Origin: Nocardia anocheti
GTDB taxonomy: Bacteria > Actinomycetota > Actinomycetes > Mycobacteriales > Mycobacteriaceae
Assembly: GCF_029675105.1 (NCBI RefSeq)
Contig: NZ_JAQQFV010000006.1
Span: 372,001-436,000, forward strand
DNA: 64,000 nucleotides
Reading direction: 5' to 3'
Positions 51,225 to 60,146 of this stretch are shown one piece after another (within the stretch, counting starts at the first letter, position 1; each line of letters opens with the position of its first letter). The notes under the pieces are model-generated. The model saw nothing but the letters and a program-made list of their open reading frames with translations. It was not told the origin of the DNA and made no database searches. A program made the translations under genes and the position numbers.

Positions 51225-51905
51225 GTGAGCGAGATCGTCGTCGCCGGGGTCGGCCACCGCTTCGGTGAGCGGACCGTGCTGCGCGGGGTCGATCTGCGGA
51301 TCACCGAACACCGGGTCGGGCTGATCGGCGCCAACGGGTCGGGCAAGTCGACGCTGGCCCGGATGTTCAACGGCCTGCTGGCGCCGAGCACCGGCACGGT
51401 CACCGTCGACGGGGTCGACGCCGCGCGCAAGGGCGCCCAGGTGCGGCGCAAGGTCGGCTTCGTCTTCACCGACCCCGACACCCAGATCGTGATGCCGACC
51501 GTCGGCGAGGACCTGGCCTTCTCGCTGCGGCGCAGCGGCCTGGGCAAGACCGAGATCGCCGCGAAGGTGGCGGCGACCCTGGAACGATTCGGCCTGGCCG
51601 GGCACGTCGATCACCCCGCTCACCTGCTCTCCGGCGGGCAGAAACAGCTGCTGGCGATCGGTTCGGCGCTGATCCGCGAGCCCGAGGTGCTCATCGCCGA
51701 CGAGCCGACGACCCTGCTGGACCTGCGCAACGCGCGGCGGGTCTCGGCGGCGCTGAACTCGCTGGACCAGCAGGTGATCGTGGTGACCCATCAGCTCGCC
51801 CTGCTCGACGGCTTCGATCGCGTCATCGTGCTCGACGACGGCGCCGTCGCCTTCGACGGCACCCCCGTCGACGCCGTGGACGCCTATCGCACGCTGGTCG
51901 GATGA
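51225..51905 (+). CDS. bioM: Biotin transporter ATPase BioM
   Basis: 226-aa ECF-type ABC ATPase energising BioY. Walker A GANGSGKST, Q-loop VFTDPDTQIVMPTV (typical of energy-coupling-factor ATPases), signature LSGGQKQLLAI, Walker B VLIADEPTTLLDLRN and switch THQLALL. GTG 51225 lies 15 bp after bioY. Overlaps bioN by 4 bp. Confidence 0.95.
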   Translation: MSEIVVAGVGHRFGERTVLRGVDLRITEHRVGLIGANGSGKSTLARMFNGLLAPSTGTVTVDGVDAARKGAQVRRKVGFVFTDPDTQIVMPTVGEDLAFSLRRSGLGKTEIAAKVAATLERFGLAGHVDHPAHLLSGGQKQLLAIGSALIREPEVLIADEPTTLLDLRNARRVSAALNSLDQQVIVVTHQLALLDGFDRVIVLDDGAVAFDGTPVDAVDAYRTLVG

Positions 51906-52504
51906 TCGGGCTCTACCAGCCCAGTGACTCGCCGCTGCACCGGTTGCCCGCCGGGGCGAAGTTGCTGGCGCTGGTCGCCGCCATCGTCGCGATGACGGTG
52001 TTCGTGCGCGATCTGGCCGGGGTCGCCGTCGTGGTGCTCGCCGTGGCCGCCCTGTTCGCGCTCGGGCGGATCTCCTGGCGGGTGGCGCTGGCCCAGCTGC
52101 GGCCGGTGCTGTGGATGACGGCGATCATCGGGGTGTTCCAGCTGCTCACCACCTCGCCGGTGCGGGCGGTGGTCGTCTGCGCCGTCCTGCTCGCCTCGGT
52201 CGCGCTCGCGGCCCTGGTCACGGTGACGACCCGGGTCACCGATCTGCTCGACGCCCTGGTCCGGGCCTTGCGCCCGCTGCGCCGCGTCGGCGTCGACCCG
52301 GACCGGGCCGGTCTGCTGCTGGCGTTGGCCATCCGCTGTGTGCCGCTGCTGGCCCAGATCGTGCACGAGGTCGCCGAGGCCCGGCGAGCGCGCGGGGTGT
52401 CGTGGTCGGCGACGGCGCTGCTCACCCCGGTGCTGGTGCGTGCCCTGCGGACCGCCGATGCCATGGGGGAGGCACTGGCCGCGCGCGGCGTCGACGACGA
52501 CTGA
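51902..52504 (+). CDS. bioN: Biotin transporter T-component BioN
   Basis: 200-aa EcfT-type transmembrane coupling protein linking BioY and BioM. About five hydrophobic segments; the two conserved coupling Ala-Arg-Gly-type motifs appear as ARRARGV (near residue 160) and AARGVDDD at the C-terminus. ATG 51902 overlaps the bioM stop (ATGA). Convergent with the next gene, only 4 bp away, and no terminator between them. Confidence 0.93.
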   Translation: MIGLYQPSDSPLHRLPAGAKLLALVAAIVAMTVFVRDLAGVAVVVLAVAALFALGRISWRVALAQLRPVLWMTAIIGVFQLLTTSPVRAVVVCAVLLASVALAALVTVTTRVTDLLDALVRALRPLRRVGVDPDRAGLLLALAIRCVPLLAQIVHEVAEARRARGVSWSATALLTPVLVRALRTADAMGEALAARGVDDD

Positions 52505-52508
52505 CCGA

Positions 52509-53069
52509 TCAGGCCGGGCCGTCGAACGGGACCGAGGCGTCGAGGGCGAACCAGCCCATCGGAACGCGCCTGGTTCCGGTCAGGAAGTAACTCGGGCCCA
52601 GCCACAGATCCGGTTCGATCTCGCGCAGCTCGTCGTAGATCCGGCGGGCGGGGCGGCGCGAACCCACGCGCGGGTCGTCGTAGTCGAACAGCACCGCCGC
52701 GCGGCCGTCGAGCACCGAATCACCCACCGTCGCCACGAAATTCAGCGCGCGGACGCCGCCGAGGAAGCGGAAGACGTTGTGCCCCACGGCGGTGCCGTCG
52801 TCCAGGTGCCGCAGCGACTTCGCCACCCAGAAGTACGACGGCCGGGCCATCAGCGGACCCAGCACACGCTCGGCGGCACCGGGGAACGACCGCATCGACA
52901 CATCGCCGTCCAGGCGCGCGAAGTCGGCGGCCGAGGTCGCGGGCGCCCGGTCGAACAGCGTGCGGAACGTCGCGACCCCCGCCGCGGACAGGCCGTCCAG
53001 GCGGGGACGCTGATCGGACGGTCGGCGCACCGGCATCAGACCGGCGGCGGACAACGATGTCGAGGTCAT
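52509..53069 (-). CDS. Conserved protein of unknown function
   Basis: 186-aa soluble protein without a recognised family. N-terminal 30 residues are polar, then a helical part (VATFRTLFDRAPATSAADFARLDGDV). A beta-rich C-terminal half follows, with NVFRFLGGVRALNFVATVGDSVLDGRAAVLFDYDDPR and SYFLTGTRRVPMGWFALDA, suggesting a small ligand-binding barrel. ATG 53069 was chosen (CACTAT box 7 nt upstream); ATG 53078 is also possible. Confidence 0.65.
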   Translation of the reverse strand: MTSTSLSAAGLMPVRRPSDQRPRLDGLSAAGVATFRTLFDRAPATSAADFARLDGDVSMRSFPGAAERVLGPLMARPSYFWVAKSLRHLDDGTAVGHNVFRFLGGVRALNFVATVGDSVLDGRAAVLFDYDDPRVGSRRPARRIYDELREIEPDLWLGPSYFLTGTRRVPMGWFALDASVPFDGPA

Positions 53070-53140
53070 ACCTCGCATAGTGCCAAGATCAGGTGCCCGG
53101 CGGCACCGGAATCGCGCGTGCGGCTCGGCCCGCCGACGAC

Positions 53141-53177
53141 GAGGGCGGCGACCCGGAATGTCCGGATCGCCGCCCTC
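53141..53177 (-). terminator. Terminator hairpin downstream of speDE
   Basis: 17-bp arms (53141-53157 and 53161-53177), loop of 3 nt, with outer CGACGAC/GTCGTCG pairing beyond a bulge. The one DNA mismatch is a G-U wobble only in the minus-strand RNA, so it terminates the polyamine transcript. Confidence 0.75.
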
Positions 53178-53192
53178 GGTGTCGTCGTGCGC

Positions 53193-54395
53193 TCAGCGGC
53201 GCAGGGCGTACGGCTCGATCGCGCCACGCTCGAGCGCCCGCGCGTCGATGGTCTCGGCGCGGTAGGGGAGCAGGGCCAGGCGGTCGGTCATCCCGCGCAC
53301 CGGGTCGTCGATCTTCTCGTTCAGGCCGAACAGGAAGGTCCACTCGTGCTCGTCGCTGCCGTAGGGGACCACGGTGGCGAACTGCTCGTGGAAGCGTCCC
53401 CACGAGCGCTGGAGGGTTTCGTTGCGCCACATGGTCGCGCACCCGGCCTGGGCCGAGAGCACGCCGCCGGGGGCCAGCAGCGCCTTACATCGGGACAGGA
53501 ACTCCGCCTCGTAGAGGCGATTGTGCTGGGCGTCCTCGACGCGCTCGTCGGGCAGATCGATGACGATCACGTCGTAGCGCGTGCCCGCCTCCTGGGCCTT
53601 GGCCAGGAAGTCCCAGCCGTCGGCGTAGTGCACGTGCACCGGACCCTCGCCCGCGACCGCCGCCGCCAGTTCCTCGGGGGTGTAGCCGTAGGGCAGGTGC
53701 CGCGCGCACAGCTCGACCTCGCGCTGGTCGATGTCGACGTGGTCGACCAGGCTCGCCCCGGCCGCCACCGACATCTGCGAGGCCACGCCCTCACCGGAAC
53801 CGATGATCAGCACCCGGTCCAGCTTCTCGGCCAGCACGAACGCCGGGACCATCATGGCCTCGTGGTAGGTGAGCTGGGAGAACTCGGTGGACTGGCGGTC
53901 GTCGTCGGAGAACAGGGAGATGCCCTGATCGGTGCGCGCGATCACCATGTGCTGGAACGGGGTGTTCGTGTCCACGATCACCTCGTGCAGATCCCAGATC
54001 CGGGTCAGGCCGTCGCCCACCGGCTCGTAGATCTTCTCGGCACCGTGGCCGCGCTGGACGACCTTCATCCGAACGCCCTTGGGAGACAACTTGTCTCGCA
54101 GGACTTCCACCGCCTTCGTCGCGCCCGCGCCGATGCTGCCGCAGGTGAAGACGTCGACGAAGATGTCGCCGGACTCCGGATAGGTGTGAATCGAGGCGTG
54201 GGACTCCGACAACAGGGCGAGGACGGTCACCCCCTGCGGATCGAACTTTTTGTGAACGACATCGCAGATGGTGACGCCCGCCGCGATCAGAGACTCACGC
54301 AACGCCGATTCGAGTCGTTCGAGATCGTCACACAGGTCTGTGTCGACACCACCGAACTCGGCCAGCACATGCCAACCGGTGAATTCCGCCGTCAT
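53193..54395 (-). CDS. S-adenosylmethionine decarboxylase - spermidine synthase fusion
   Basis: 400-aa fusion of two polyamine enzymes. Residues 1-130 are a prokaryotic AdoMet decarboxylase (SpeD): the proenzyme would cleave between Glu64 and Ser65 in SESHASIHTYPE to form the pyruvoyl group, with proton donors His70 and Cys85, matching T. maritima Ser63, His68 and Cys83. Residues 135-400 are an aminopropyltransferase (SpeE): FSQLTYHEAMMVPAFVLA, nucleotide loop VLIIGSGEGVASQ, VIVIDLPDERVEDAQHNRLY. Decarboxylated AdoMet made in one half can be used in the other. ATG 54395 gives the SpeD start; 54428 would overlap the decarboxylase. It lies 7 bp after ornithine decarboxylase. Confidence 0.9.
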   Translation of the reverse strand: MTAEFTGWHVLAEFGGVDTDLCDDLERLESALRESLIAAGVTICDVVHKKFDPQGVTVLALLSESHASIHTYPESGDIFVDVFTCGSIGAGATKAVEVLRDKLSPKGVRMKVVQRGHGAEKIYEPVGDGLTRIWDLHEVIVDTNTPFQHMVIARTDQGISLFSDDDRQSTEFSQLTYHEAMMVPAFVLAEKLDRVLIIGSGEGVASQMSVAAGASLVDHVDIDQREVELCARHLPYGYTPEELAAAVAGEGPVHVHYADGWDFLAKAQEAGTRYDVIVIDLPDERVEDAQHNRLYEAEFLSRCKALLAPGGVLSAQAGCATMWRNETLQRSWGRFHEQFATVVPYGSDEHEWTFLFGLNEKIDDPVRGMTDRLALLPYRAETIDARALERGAIEPYALRR

Positions 54396-54402
54396 GGCAA
54401 AC

Positions 54403-55506
54403 TCACTCTCGCTCAGCGCCCGAGACATGAACGGTCAAGGGCGGAAAACCATTGAAGGACACCGACGAATAACTCGCGGTATAGGCGCCGGTGTCGAGGA
54501 TCTGGATCTGATCACCGGCTCGCAACGTGGTCGGCAGAAGGACCTTCGTGCGTTGATACAGTACATCGTCGCCGTCGCAGGTCGGACCCGCGACCACCGC
54601 CTCCGACACCGGATCGCCGTCGCGATCGGTGACGAAGCGATAGGCGATGTACTCGTTCTCCGTCTCGGCCATACCGTTGTATCGGCCGATGTCGAGATAC
54701 ACCCAGCGCCGCCCGTCCGGCGCGAACCGTACGCCGACCACCTCGGCGTGAATCGTGCCCGCGTCGCCCACCAGGGCGCGGCCGGGTTCGACGATCAGGC
54801 CGGTGCCCTCGGGCAGGAACTCCGCGGCGGCCGCGCTCATCGCCGCCGTGATCGCGGGCAGCTCCGGTGCCGCGTCGACGTAGGAGATCGGCAGTCCGCC
54901 ACCGACATTCACCGCGGGGACGGTGATGCCCTTGTCCGCCAGCGCGCGCACGATCTGCCCGGCCTGCTCGATCCCGATCCGCCAGGCGGCCGGGTCGAGC
55001 TGCTGGGAGCCGACGTGGAAGTACGGGCCACCGACGGCCAGACCGAGATCGCGCGCGCGCACCAGCAGGCGCAGCGCCTCGGCGGGCGCGCAGCCGAACT
55101 TGGTGCCGAACGGGGTGCGTGACTGCGGCGCCGAGGACAGGAACCGGCACTCGACCTCCGCGCCGGGGGCGTGCTCGGCGATGCGGGCGAGATCGTCCTC
55201 GGTGTCGAAGGCGTAGCGGCGCACGCCCAGGGCGAAGGCGCGCGCGATGTGGGCGCTCTTCTTGATCGGGTTGCCGTAGCACAGCGTCGCCGGGTCTATG
55301 TCCAGCCGCAGGCACTGGTCGATCTCGCCGATGCTCGCGACGTCGAACTCCGCGCCCTCGGCCGCGAGCAGGGTGAGGATCTCGTCGACCGGCGCCGCCT
55401 TCACCGCGTACCTGATCCGGGTGCCCGGTGTCGCCAGCGCGGCGAGGGCTCGGTAGTTGGCACGTACCCGCTCGGGGTAGATGACAAGGTACGGGGATTC
55501 GGGCAT
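54403..55506 (-). CDS. Ornithine decarboxylase (alanine-racemase-fold, PLP)
   Basis: 367-aa type-III-fold basic-amino-acid decarboxylase, most likely making putrescine from ornithine. PLP Lys is in IRYAVKAAP (about residue 36); the glycine-rich loop is NVGGGLPISY; GPTCDGDDVL carries the catalytic Cys of the other subunit and reads GPTCDS in most homologues. YFHVGSQQLD is also conserved. Specificity (ornithine versus lysine or diaminopimelate) is inferred from length and the adjacent spermidine-forming fusion. ATG 55506; operon with speDE. Confidence 0.87.
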   Translation of the reverse strand: MPESPYLVIYPERVRANYRALAALATPGTRIRYAVKAAPVDEILTLLAAEGAEFDVASIGEIDQCLRLDIDPATLCYGNPIKKSAHIARAFALGVRRYAFDTEDDLARIAEHAPGAEVECRFLSSAPQSRTPFGTKFGCAPAEALRLLVRARDLGLAVGGPYFHVGSQQLDPAAWRIGIEQAGQIVRALADKGITVPAVNVGGGLPISYVDAAPELPAITAAMSAAAAEFLPEGTGLIVEPGRALVGDAGTIHAEVVGVRFAPDGRRWVYLDIGRYNGMAETENEYIAYRFVTDRDGDPVSEAVVAGPTCDGDDVLYQRTKVLLPTTLRAGDQIQILDTGAYTASYSSVSFNGFPPLTVHVSGAERE

Positions 55507-55560
55507 AGTTGAACTTTCGGTCGGCGGCCGGGAGAGAGTATCAGCGGCCCGTACCCAAAA

Positions 55561-55581
55561 ACGAATCCGTCAAACATTCGT
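55561..55581. promoter_or_regulatory. AT-rich inverted repeat upstream of the ornithine decarboxylase
   Basis: ACGAAT-N9-ATTCGT, perfect 6-bp arms in an unusually AT-rich stretch 55 bp upstream of the decarboxylase start and 30 bp after the helicase stop. It may be an operator for the polyamine operon or a helicase terminator; no T-run. Confidence 0.4.
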
Positions 55582-55610
55582 CATATGGGTCCATGCGGAT
55601 CCGGTATGAC

Positions 55611-58118
55611 TCAGCCCGCCGCCACTGTGACCTCGTCGAACACGACCTCGCCCGCGGCATCGGACTCGTCGAGATCCACGATCGCCGTCAGCGCCCAACC
55701 GTGGTCGCCCGCGGGGTCGTCGAGCACCTGACGCACATGCCAGAACCCGGGCCGTTTCTCCACCTGGAACAGCTGTGGTCCGCGCGCGTCCGGGCCGGTG
55801 CCGAGGGTTTCGTACTCGTCGAAATAGGGGGCCAGCTCCTCGGCCCAGTCGGTGCCGGGGCTCAGTTCGTCGAGGTCGTCCCAGCGCTGCCGCGACGCCA
55901 GTTCCACCCGGCGGAACATGGCGTTGCGCACCATCACCCGGAAAGCGCGCTCGTTGGCCGAGATGGGGCGCACCGCCTCGGCGCCGAAGGCGACCTGCTC
56001 GGTGTCGGTCTCGGCGCCAGGGTTGGTGAGCTGCTCCCACTCGTCGAGCAGGCTCGAATCGACCTGGCGGATCAGCTCGCCCAGCCATTCGACCAGGTCG
56101 TCGAGTTCCTCGGTGCGGGCCGCGTCGGGCACGGTGCGTCGCAGCGCGCGGTAGGCGTCGGCCAGATAGCGCAGCACCACGCCTTCGGAGCGGGCCAGCT
56201 CGTAGAACGAGATCAGCTCGGCGAAGGTCATCGCGCGTTCGATCATGTCGCGCACCACCGACTTCGGTGACGGCGCGAACTCCGAGACCCACGGATGCCC
56301 GGCCCGATAGGTCTCGAAGGCGGGTTCGATCAGCTCGGCCAGCGGCTTGGGCCAGGTGACCTCCTCGAGCAGCTCCATGCGCTCCTCGTATTCGATGCCC
56401 TCGGCCTTCATCTCGGCCACGGCGGCCCCGCGCGCCTTGTGCTGCTGGGCCATCAGCAGCTGACGCGGATCCTCCAGGGTCGCCTCGATCAGCGACACGA
56501 CATCGAGGGTGTAGGTGGGGCTTTCGCGATCGAGCAGCTCGAAGGCGGCCAGCGCGAACGGCGACAGCGGCTGGTCGAGCGCGAAATCGCGTTGCAGGTC
56601 GACGGTGAGCCGGGCCATCCGGCCCTGGGCGTCGGGCTCGGAGAGCTGTTGCACCACACCGGCATCGCGCAGCGCGCGATAGAGCCGGATGGCGCGCAGG
56701 ATGTGCTTGCGCTGGGCGGGACGCGGCTCGTGGTTGTCCTCGAGCAGGTGGCGCATGGCGTCGAAGCAGTTGCCGGGGCGGGCGATCACATTGAGCAACA
56801 GCGAGTTCGTCACCGTGAAGCGCGAGACCATCGGCTCGGGCTGCGCGGTCACCAGCCGGTCGAAGGTCTCCTCGCTCCAGGACACGAAACCCTCGGGTGG
56901 CTTGCGGCGCTGGACCTTTCGCTGCTTCTTGGGATCGTCGCCCGCCTTGGCGAGCAGGCGCGCGTTCTCCACCTCGTGCTCGGGGGCCTGCACCACGACG
57001 GTGCCCATGGTGTCGAATCCGGCGCGTCCGGCGCGTCCGGCGATCTGGTGGAACTCGCGCGCCTTGAGTCTGCGGGTGCGCACGCCGTCGTATTTGGTGA
57101 GCCCGGTCAGCAGCACGGTGCGGATGGGGACATTGATGCCGACGCCGAGGGTGTCGGTGCCGCACACCACCTTCAACAGCCCGTCCTGGGCCAGTTTCTC
57201 CACCAGCCTGCGGTACTTGGGCAGCATGCCCGCGTGGTGCACGCCGATACCGTGGCGGATCAGCCGCGAGAGCGTCTTGCCGAAACCCGCCGCGAAGCGG
57301 AACTCGCCGATGGCCGTGGCGATCGCGTCCTTCTCGGCGCGGGAGGCGAAATTCACACTGGTCAGCGCCTGGGCGCGTTCCAGGGCGGCGGCCTGGGTGA
57401 AGTGCACGACGTACACCGGCGCCTGATGGGTGGTGACCAGCTCTTCGAGGGTCTCGGTGATGGGGGTGCGCACGTAGGAGAACGTCAGCGGCACCGGGCG
57501 CTCGGTCCCCGCGACGACGGCGGTGCTGCGGCCGGTGCGACGCTCCAGATCGGTGGCGAAGAAGTCCACCTCGCCCAGCGTCGCCGACATCAGCAGGAAT
57601 TGCGCGCGCGGCAGTTCCACGATCGGCACCTGCCAGGCCCAGCCGCGATCGGGGTCGGCGTAGAAGTGGAACTCGTCCATCACCACCTGGCCCACCTCGG
57701 CGGCCGCGCCCTCGCGCAGCGCCAGATTGGCCAGGATCTCGGCGGTCGCGCAGATGATCGGGGCGTCGGCGTTGACCGCCGCGTCCCCGGTGACCATGCC
57801 GACGTTCTCCGCGCCGAACACCTCGCACAGCGCGAAGAACTTCTCGCTGACCAGTGCCTTGATCGGCGCGGTGTAGTAGCTGCGCTGCCCGTTGGCCATG
57901 GCGAACAGATGCGCGCCGACCGCGACGAGCGATTTGCCCGACCCGGTCGGCGTCGCCAGGATGACGTTGGCGCCCGAGGCCAGCTCCATCAGCGCCTCGT
58001 CCTGCGCCGGATACAGGGTGGTGCCCTGCTCGTCGGCCCACATCGCGAACGACTCGTAGAGCGCGTCGGCGTCGGTCCCGGGAATGTCGAGCAGGTCGGT
58101 CAGATCCACTCCGACCAC
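55611..58118 (-). CDS. DEAD/DEAH-box helicase with DUF3516-type C-terminus
   Basis: 835-aa superfamily-2 RNA helicase. Motif I ATPTGSGKS (about residue 55), motif II DEFH, motif III SATL, and motif V-VI VVCGTDTLGVGINVPIRTV and QIAGRAGRAGFDTMG. After residue 390 a Ski2-like arm with basic KKQRKVQRRKPPEG and a long C-terminal domain of the DUF3516 type follow (VEKRPGFWHVRQVLDDPAGDH). The family is typical of actinobacteria; the RNA substrate is unknown. Starts GTG 58118 (GTG 58109 also possible). Confidence 0.88.
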   Translation of the reverse strand: MVGVDLTDLLDIPGTDADALYESFAMWADEQGTTLYPAQDEALMELASGANVILATPTGSGKSLVAVGAHLFAMANGQRSYYTAPIKALVSEKFFALCEVFGAENVGMVTGDAAVNADAPIICATAEILANLALREGAAAEVGQVVMDEFHFYADPDRGWAWQVPIVELPRAQFLLMSATLGEVDFFATDLERRTGRSTAVVAGTERPVPLTFSYVRTPITETLEELVTTHQAPVYVVHFTQAAALERAQALTSVNFASRAEKDAIATAIGEFRFAAGFGKTLSRLIRHGIGVHHAGMLPKYRRLVEKLAQDGLLKVVCGTDTLGVGINVPIRTVLLTGLTKYDGVRTRRLKAREFHQIAGRAGRAGFDTMGTVVVQAPEHEVENARLLAKAGDDPKKQRKVQRRKPPEGFVSWSEETFDRLVTAQPEPMVSRFTVTNSLLLNVIARPGNCFDAMRHLLEDNHEPRPAQRKHILRAIRLYRALRDAGVVQQLSEPDAQGRMARLTVDLQRDFALDQPLSPFALAAFELLDRESPTYTLDVVSLIEATLEDPRQLLMAQQHKARGAAVAEMKAEGIEYEERMELLEEVTWPKPLAELIEPAFETYRAGHPWVSEFAPSPKSVVRDMIERAMTFAELISFYELARSEGVVLRYLADAYRALRRTVPDAARTEELDDLVEWLGELIRQVDSSLLDEWEQLTNPGAETDTEQVAFGAEAVRPISANERAFRVMVRNAMFRRVELASRQRWDDLDELSPGTDWAEELAPYFDEYETLGTGPDARGPQLFQVEKRPGFWHVRQVLDDPAGDHGWALTAIVDLDESDAAGEVVFDEVTVAAG

Positions 58119-58135
58119 CCTAGTGGGTCGGTGGC

Positions 58136-59080
58136 TCAGTCCTTGCCGTCGGCGGCGGTGTCGCCGTAACCACCCTGTTCGGCCAGGAAACGCTCGAACT
58201 CGGCGCCCAGTTCGTCGCCGCTGGGCAGCTCGCCGTCACCGGCCAGCAAACTCGACTGACCCTCCTGGGCGGTCACGAAGCTGTCGTACTGGCGTTCCAG
58301 CGCGTGGACCACCGTCTCGACCTCCTCGTTGCCCGCGATGTGCTCGGCGACCTGCTCGCGCACCCGCGCGGCGGCCTCACCCAGCGCCGCCAGCGGCAGC
58401 TCGAGTCCGGCGTTCTCGGCGACGTTCTCCAGCAGCGTCTGCGCGGCCTCGGGGTAGTCGGTCTGCGCCAGATAGTGCGGCACGTGCACCGAGAACCCGA
58501 CCGACTCGTGCCCGTGCTGGGCCATCCGGAATTCCAGCAGCGAGGAGGCACTACCCGGCACCTGCAGCTCGCCGGGCCAGCGCTGGTGCTCACCGATCAG
58601 CGAGCGGTCCGAGGAATGCGCGGTGACACCCAGCGGGCGGGTGTGCGGAATGGCCATCGGGATGGCCGACAGGCCGATCGTGCGGCGCACGCCGAGCTGT
58701 TCGGCCAGTAGCCGCACCGCGGTGGTGAACTTCTCCCAGCGCAGATCCGGTTCCAGGCCCGACAGCAGCAGGAACGGGGTGCCCGCGGTGTCGCGCAGCG
58801 CCCACAGGTTCAGTTCCGGCTCGGCGTAGTCGGAGAAATGATCGGTCTTGAACGTCATCAGGGGACGACGGGAGCGGTAATCGAGCAACTCGTCGACGTC
58901 GAAAGAGGCGACGAGCTCGGATTCGAGGCTCTCGCGCAGGTGTGTGGTCGCCAGGCGGACGGCGTGACCGGCGTCGGTGAAGCCCTCCAGGCCGTGCACC
59001 AGCACCGGGCCCGCACCGTCTTCCGAGGACAGCTGCGGTGCCGGGAACTCCAGCTCGTACATGTGCGACTGGTCATCCAT
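58136..59080 (-). CDS. PAC2 family protein, Rv2714-like
   Basis: 314-aa protein of the PAC2 (proteasome assembly chaperone-like) family, matching M. tuberculosis Rv2714. PVLVHGLEGFTDAGHAVRLA at about residues 25-44 and LLSGLEPDLRWEKF are family features. The C-terminus is acidic. Role unknown; actinobacterial PAC2 proteins are not shown to assemble proteasomes. ATG 59080 follows GAAGGAGAACCGCG; the frame extends to 59263 without support. It precedes the helicase by 17 bp. Confidence 0.9.
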   Translation of the reverse strand: MDDQSHMYELEFPAPQLSSEDGAGPVLVHGLEGFTDAGHAVRLATTHLRESLESELVASFDVDELLDYRSRRPLMTFKTDHFSDYAEPELNLWALRDTAGTPFLLLSGLEPDLRWEKFTTAVRLLAEQLGVRRTIGLSAIPMAIPHTRPLGVTAHSSDRSLIGEHQRWPGELQVPGSASSLLEFRMAQHGHESVGFSVHVPHYLAQTDYPEAAQTLLENVAENAGLELPLAALGEAAARVREQVAEHIAGNEEVETVVHALERQYDSFVTAQEGQSSLLAGDGELPSGDELGAEFERFLAEQGGYGDTAADGKD

Positions 59081-59273
59081 CGCGGTTCTCCTTCCTGCGC
59101 GGTCCACCAACGCTCGCGGCGGGGGAGGCGTTCTCCATTGTCCCCCATACGAGCACTCGCCTCGCACACGGCCGGAGGACGGCTCGTCTCCGATGCACAA
59201 CAGCGCGTACGGCCGCGGAATTCCCGGCGTGGCGGCCGGGGCCGGATCCGCGCGGTGCGGCACAGTGGAGGGT

Positions 59274-59996
59274 GTGAACGTGGCGGAGACGACACCGGAC
59301 CGGGCGCTGTGGGCTGTCCGGGGGCTGCTGTGCGGTGTGGCCGTCGGCGCGGTCGCGGTGCTGGCCGGATGCGGTCAGAGCGTCAGCGGGACGCCCGTCG
59401 CGGGCAGCGCGGTCGCCGTGCGGCACGTCGAGGGCGCGCTCGTCGATCTGCTGCCCGCCCCCGACCGGTTTCCGGCCCGCTATCCGGCGGTGGTGCTCCC
59501 GCCACAGGCGGCCGCGGCGGCCGCGGGCGACCTCGACGGGGTGGGGGCAGGGGCGACCGTGCGCCCGGCCACGTGCACCCCGCCCGAGCCCGAACCCGGC
59601 GCCGAACCGGCGGCGGTGGCCGTCGGCACCGACGACGCGACCAGGACTTCCCTGACCGTCGAACTGTCGCGCACGTCGGAGACGATGGACGCGCTGCGGG
59701 ACCGGCTCGCGGGATGCGAGCAGATCCGGGTCAGCCGGGCCGGAGCGGAAACGGTGGTGTCCACCACGCTCGATCAGTCGGTGCCCGACGGGGCCGACGA
59801 CGCGGTGTCGTTGCGGCGCACCGTCGTTCCCGAGGTGGGTGGTGCCGGACTGACCCAGACCATGCGGACCTCGGTCGGCCAGCTCGGCGACGTGCGAATC
59901 ACGGTGACCTCCATGACATTCGGCGACACCGCACCCGATACGGCCGCGGTGGACGAGCTGTTCGCGACGACCGTGCGGTCGGTGCGCGGCGAGTGA
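59274..59996 (+). CDS. Lipoprotein of unknown function
   Basis: 240-aa lipoprotein. Basic/charged start, hydrophobic core GLLCGVAVGAVAVL, lipobox LAGC with the Cys near residue 28. The mature part is a mixed alpha/beta domain (residues 45-240) reminiscent of mycobacterial sensor-like lipoproteins (DUF5642 type), with several Asp/Glu/Thr-rich stretches. GTG 59274 or GTG 59280 (8 nt after GGAGG) may start it. Divergent from the PAC2 gene. Confidence 0.75.
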   Translation: MNVAETTPDRALWAVRGLLCGVAVGAVAVLAGCGQSVSGTPVAGSAVAVRHVEGALVDLLPAPDRFPARYPAVVLPPQAAAAAAGDLDGVGAGATVRPATCTPPEPEPGAEPAAVAVGTDDATRTSLTVELSRTSETMDALRDRLAGCEQIRVSRAGAETVVSTTLDQSVPDGADDAVSLRRTVVPEVGGAGLTQTMRTSVGQLGDVRITVTSMTFGDTAPDTAAVDELFATTVRSVRGE

Positions 59997-60146
59997 ACTC
60001 GGCGCCTACCACGCCGGTCCGACAGATCCGCCCCGCGGCGTCGACCGGGAGCGCCGGAATTCCACAGGCGAATCTCTGTCCACAGGGGCGCTGAAAGCCC
60101 AGGTCACACCGATCGAGTGGTGGTGGCCACGGCGCACCGTGGAGCC

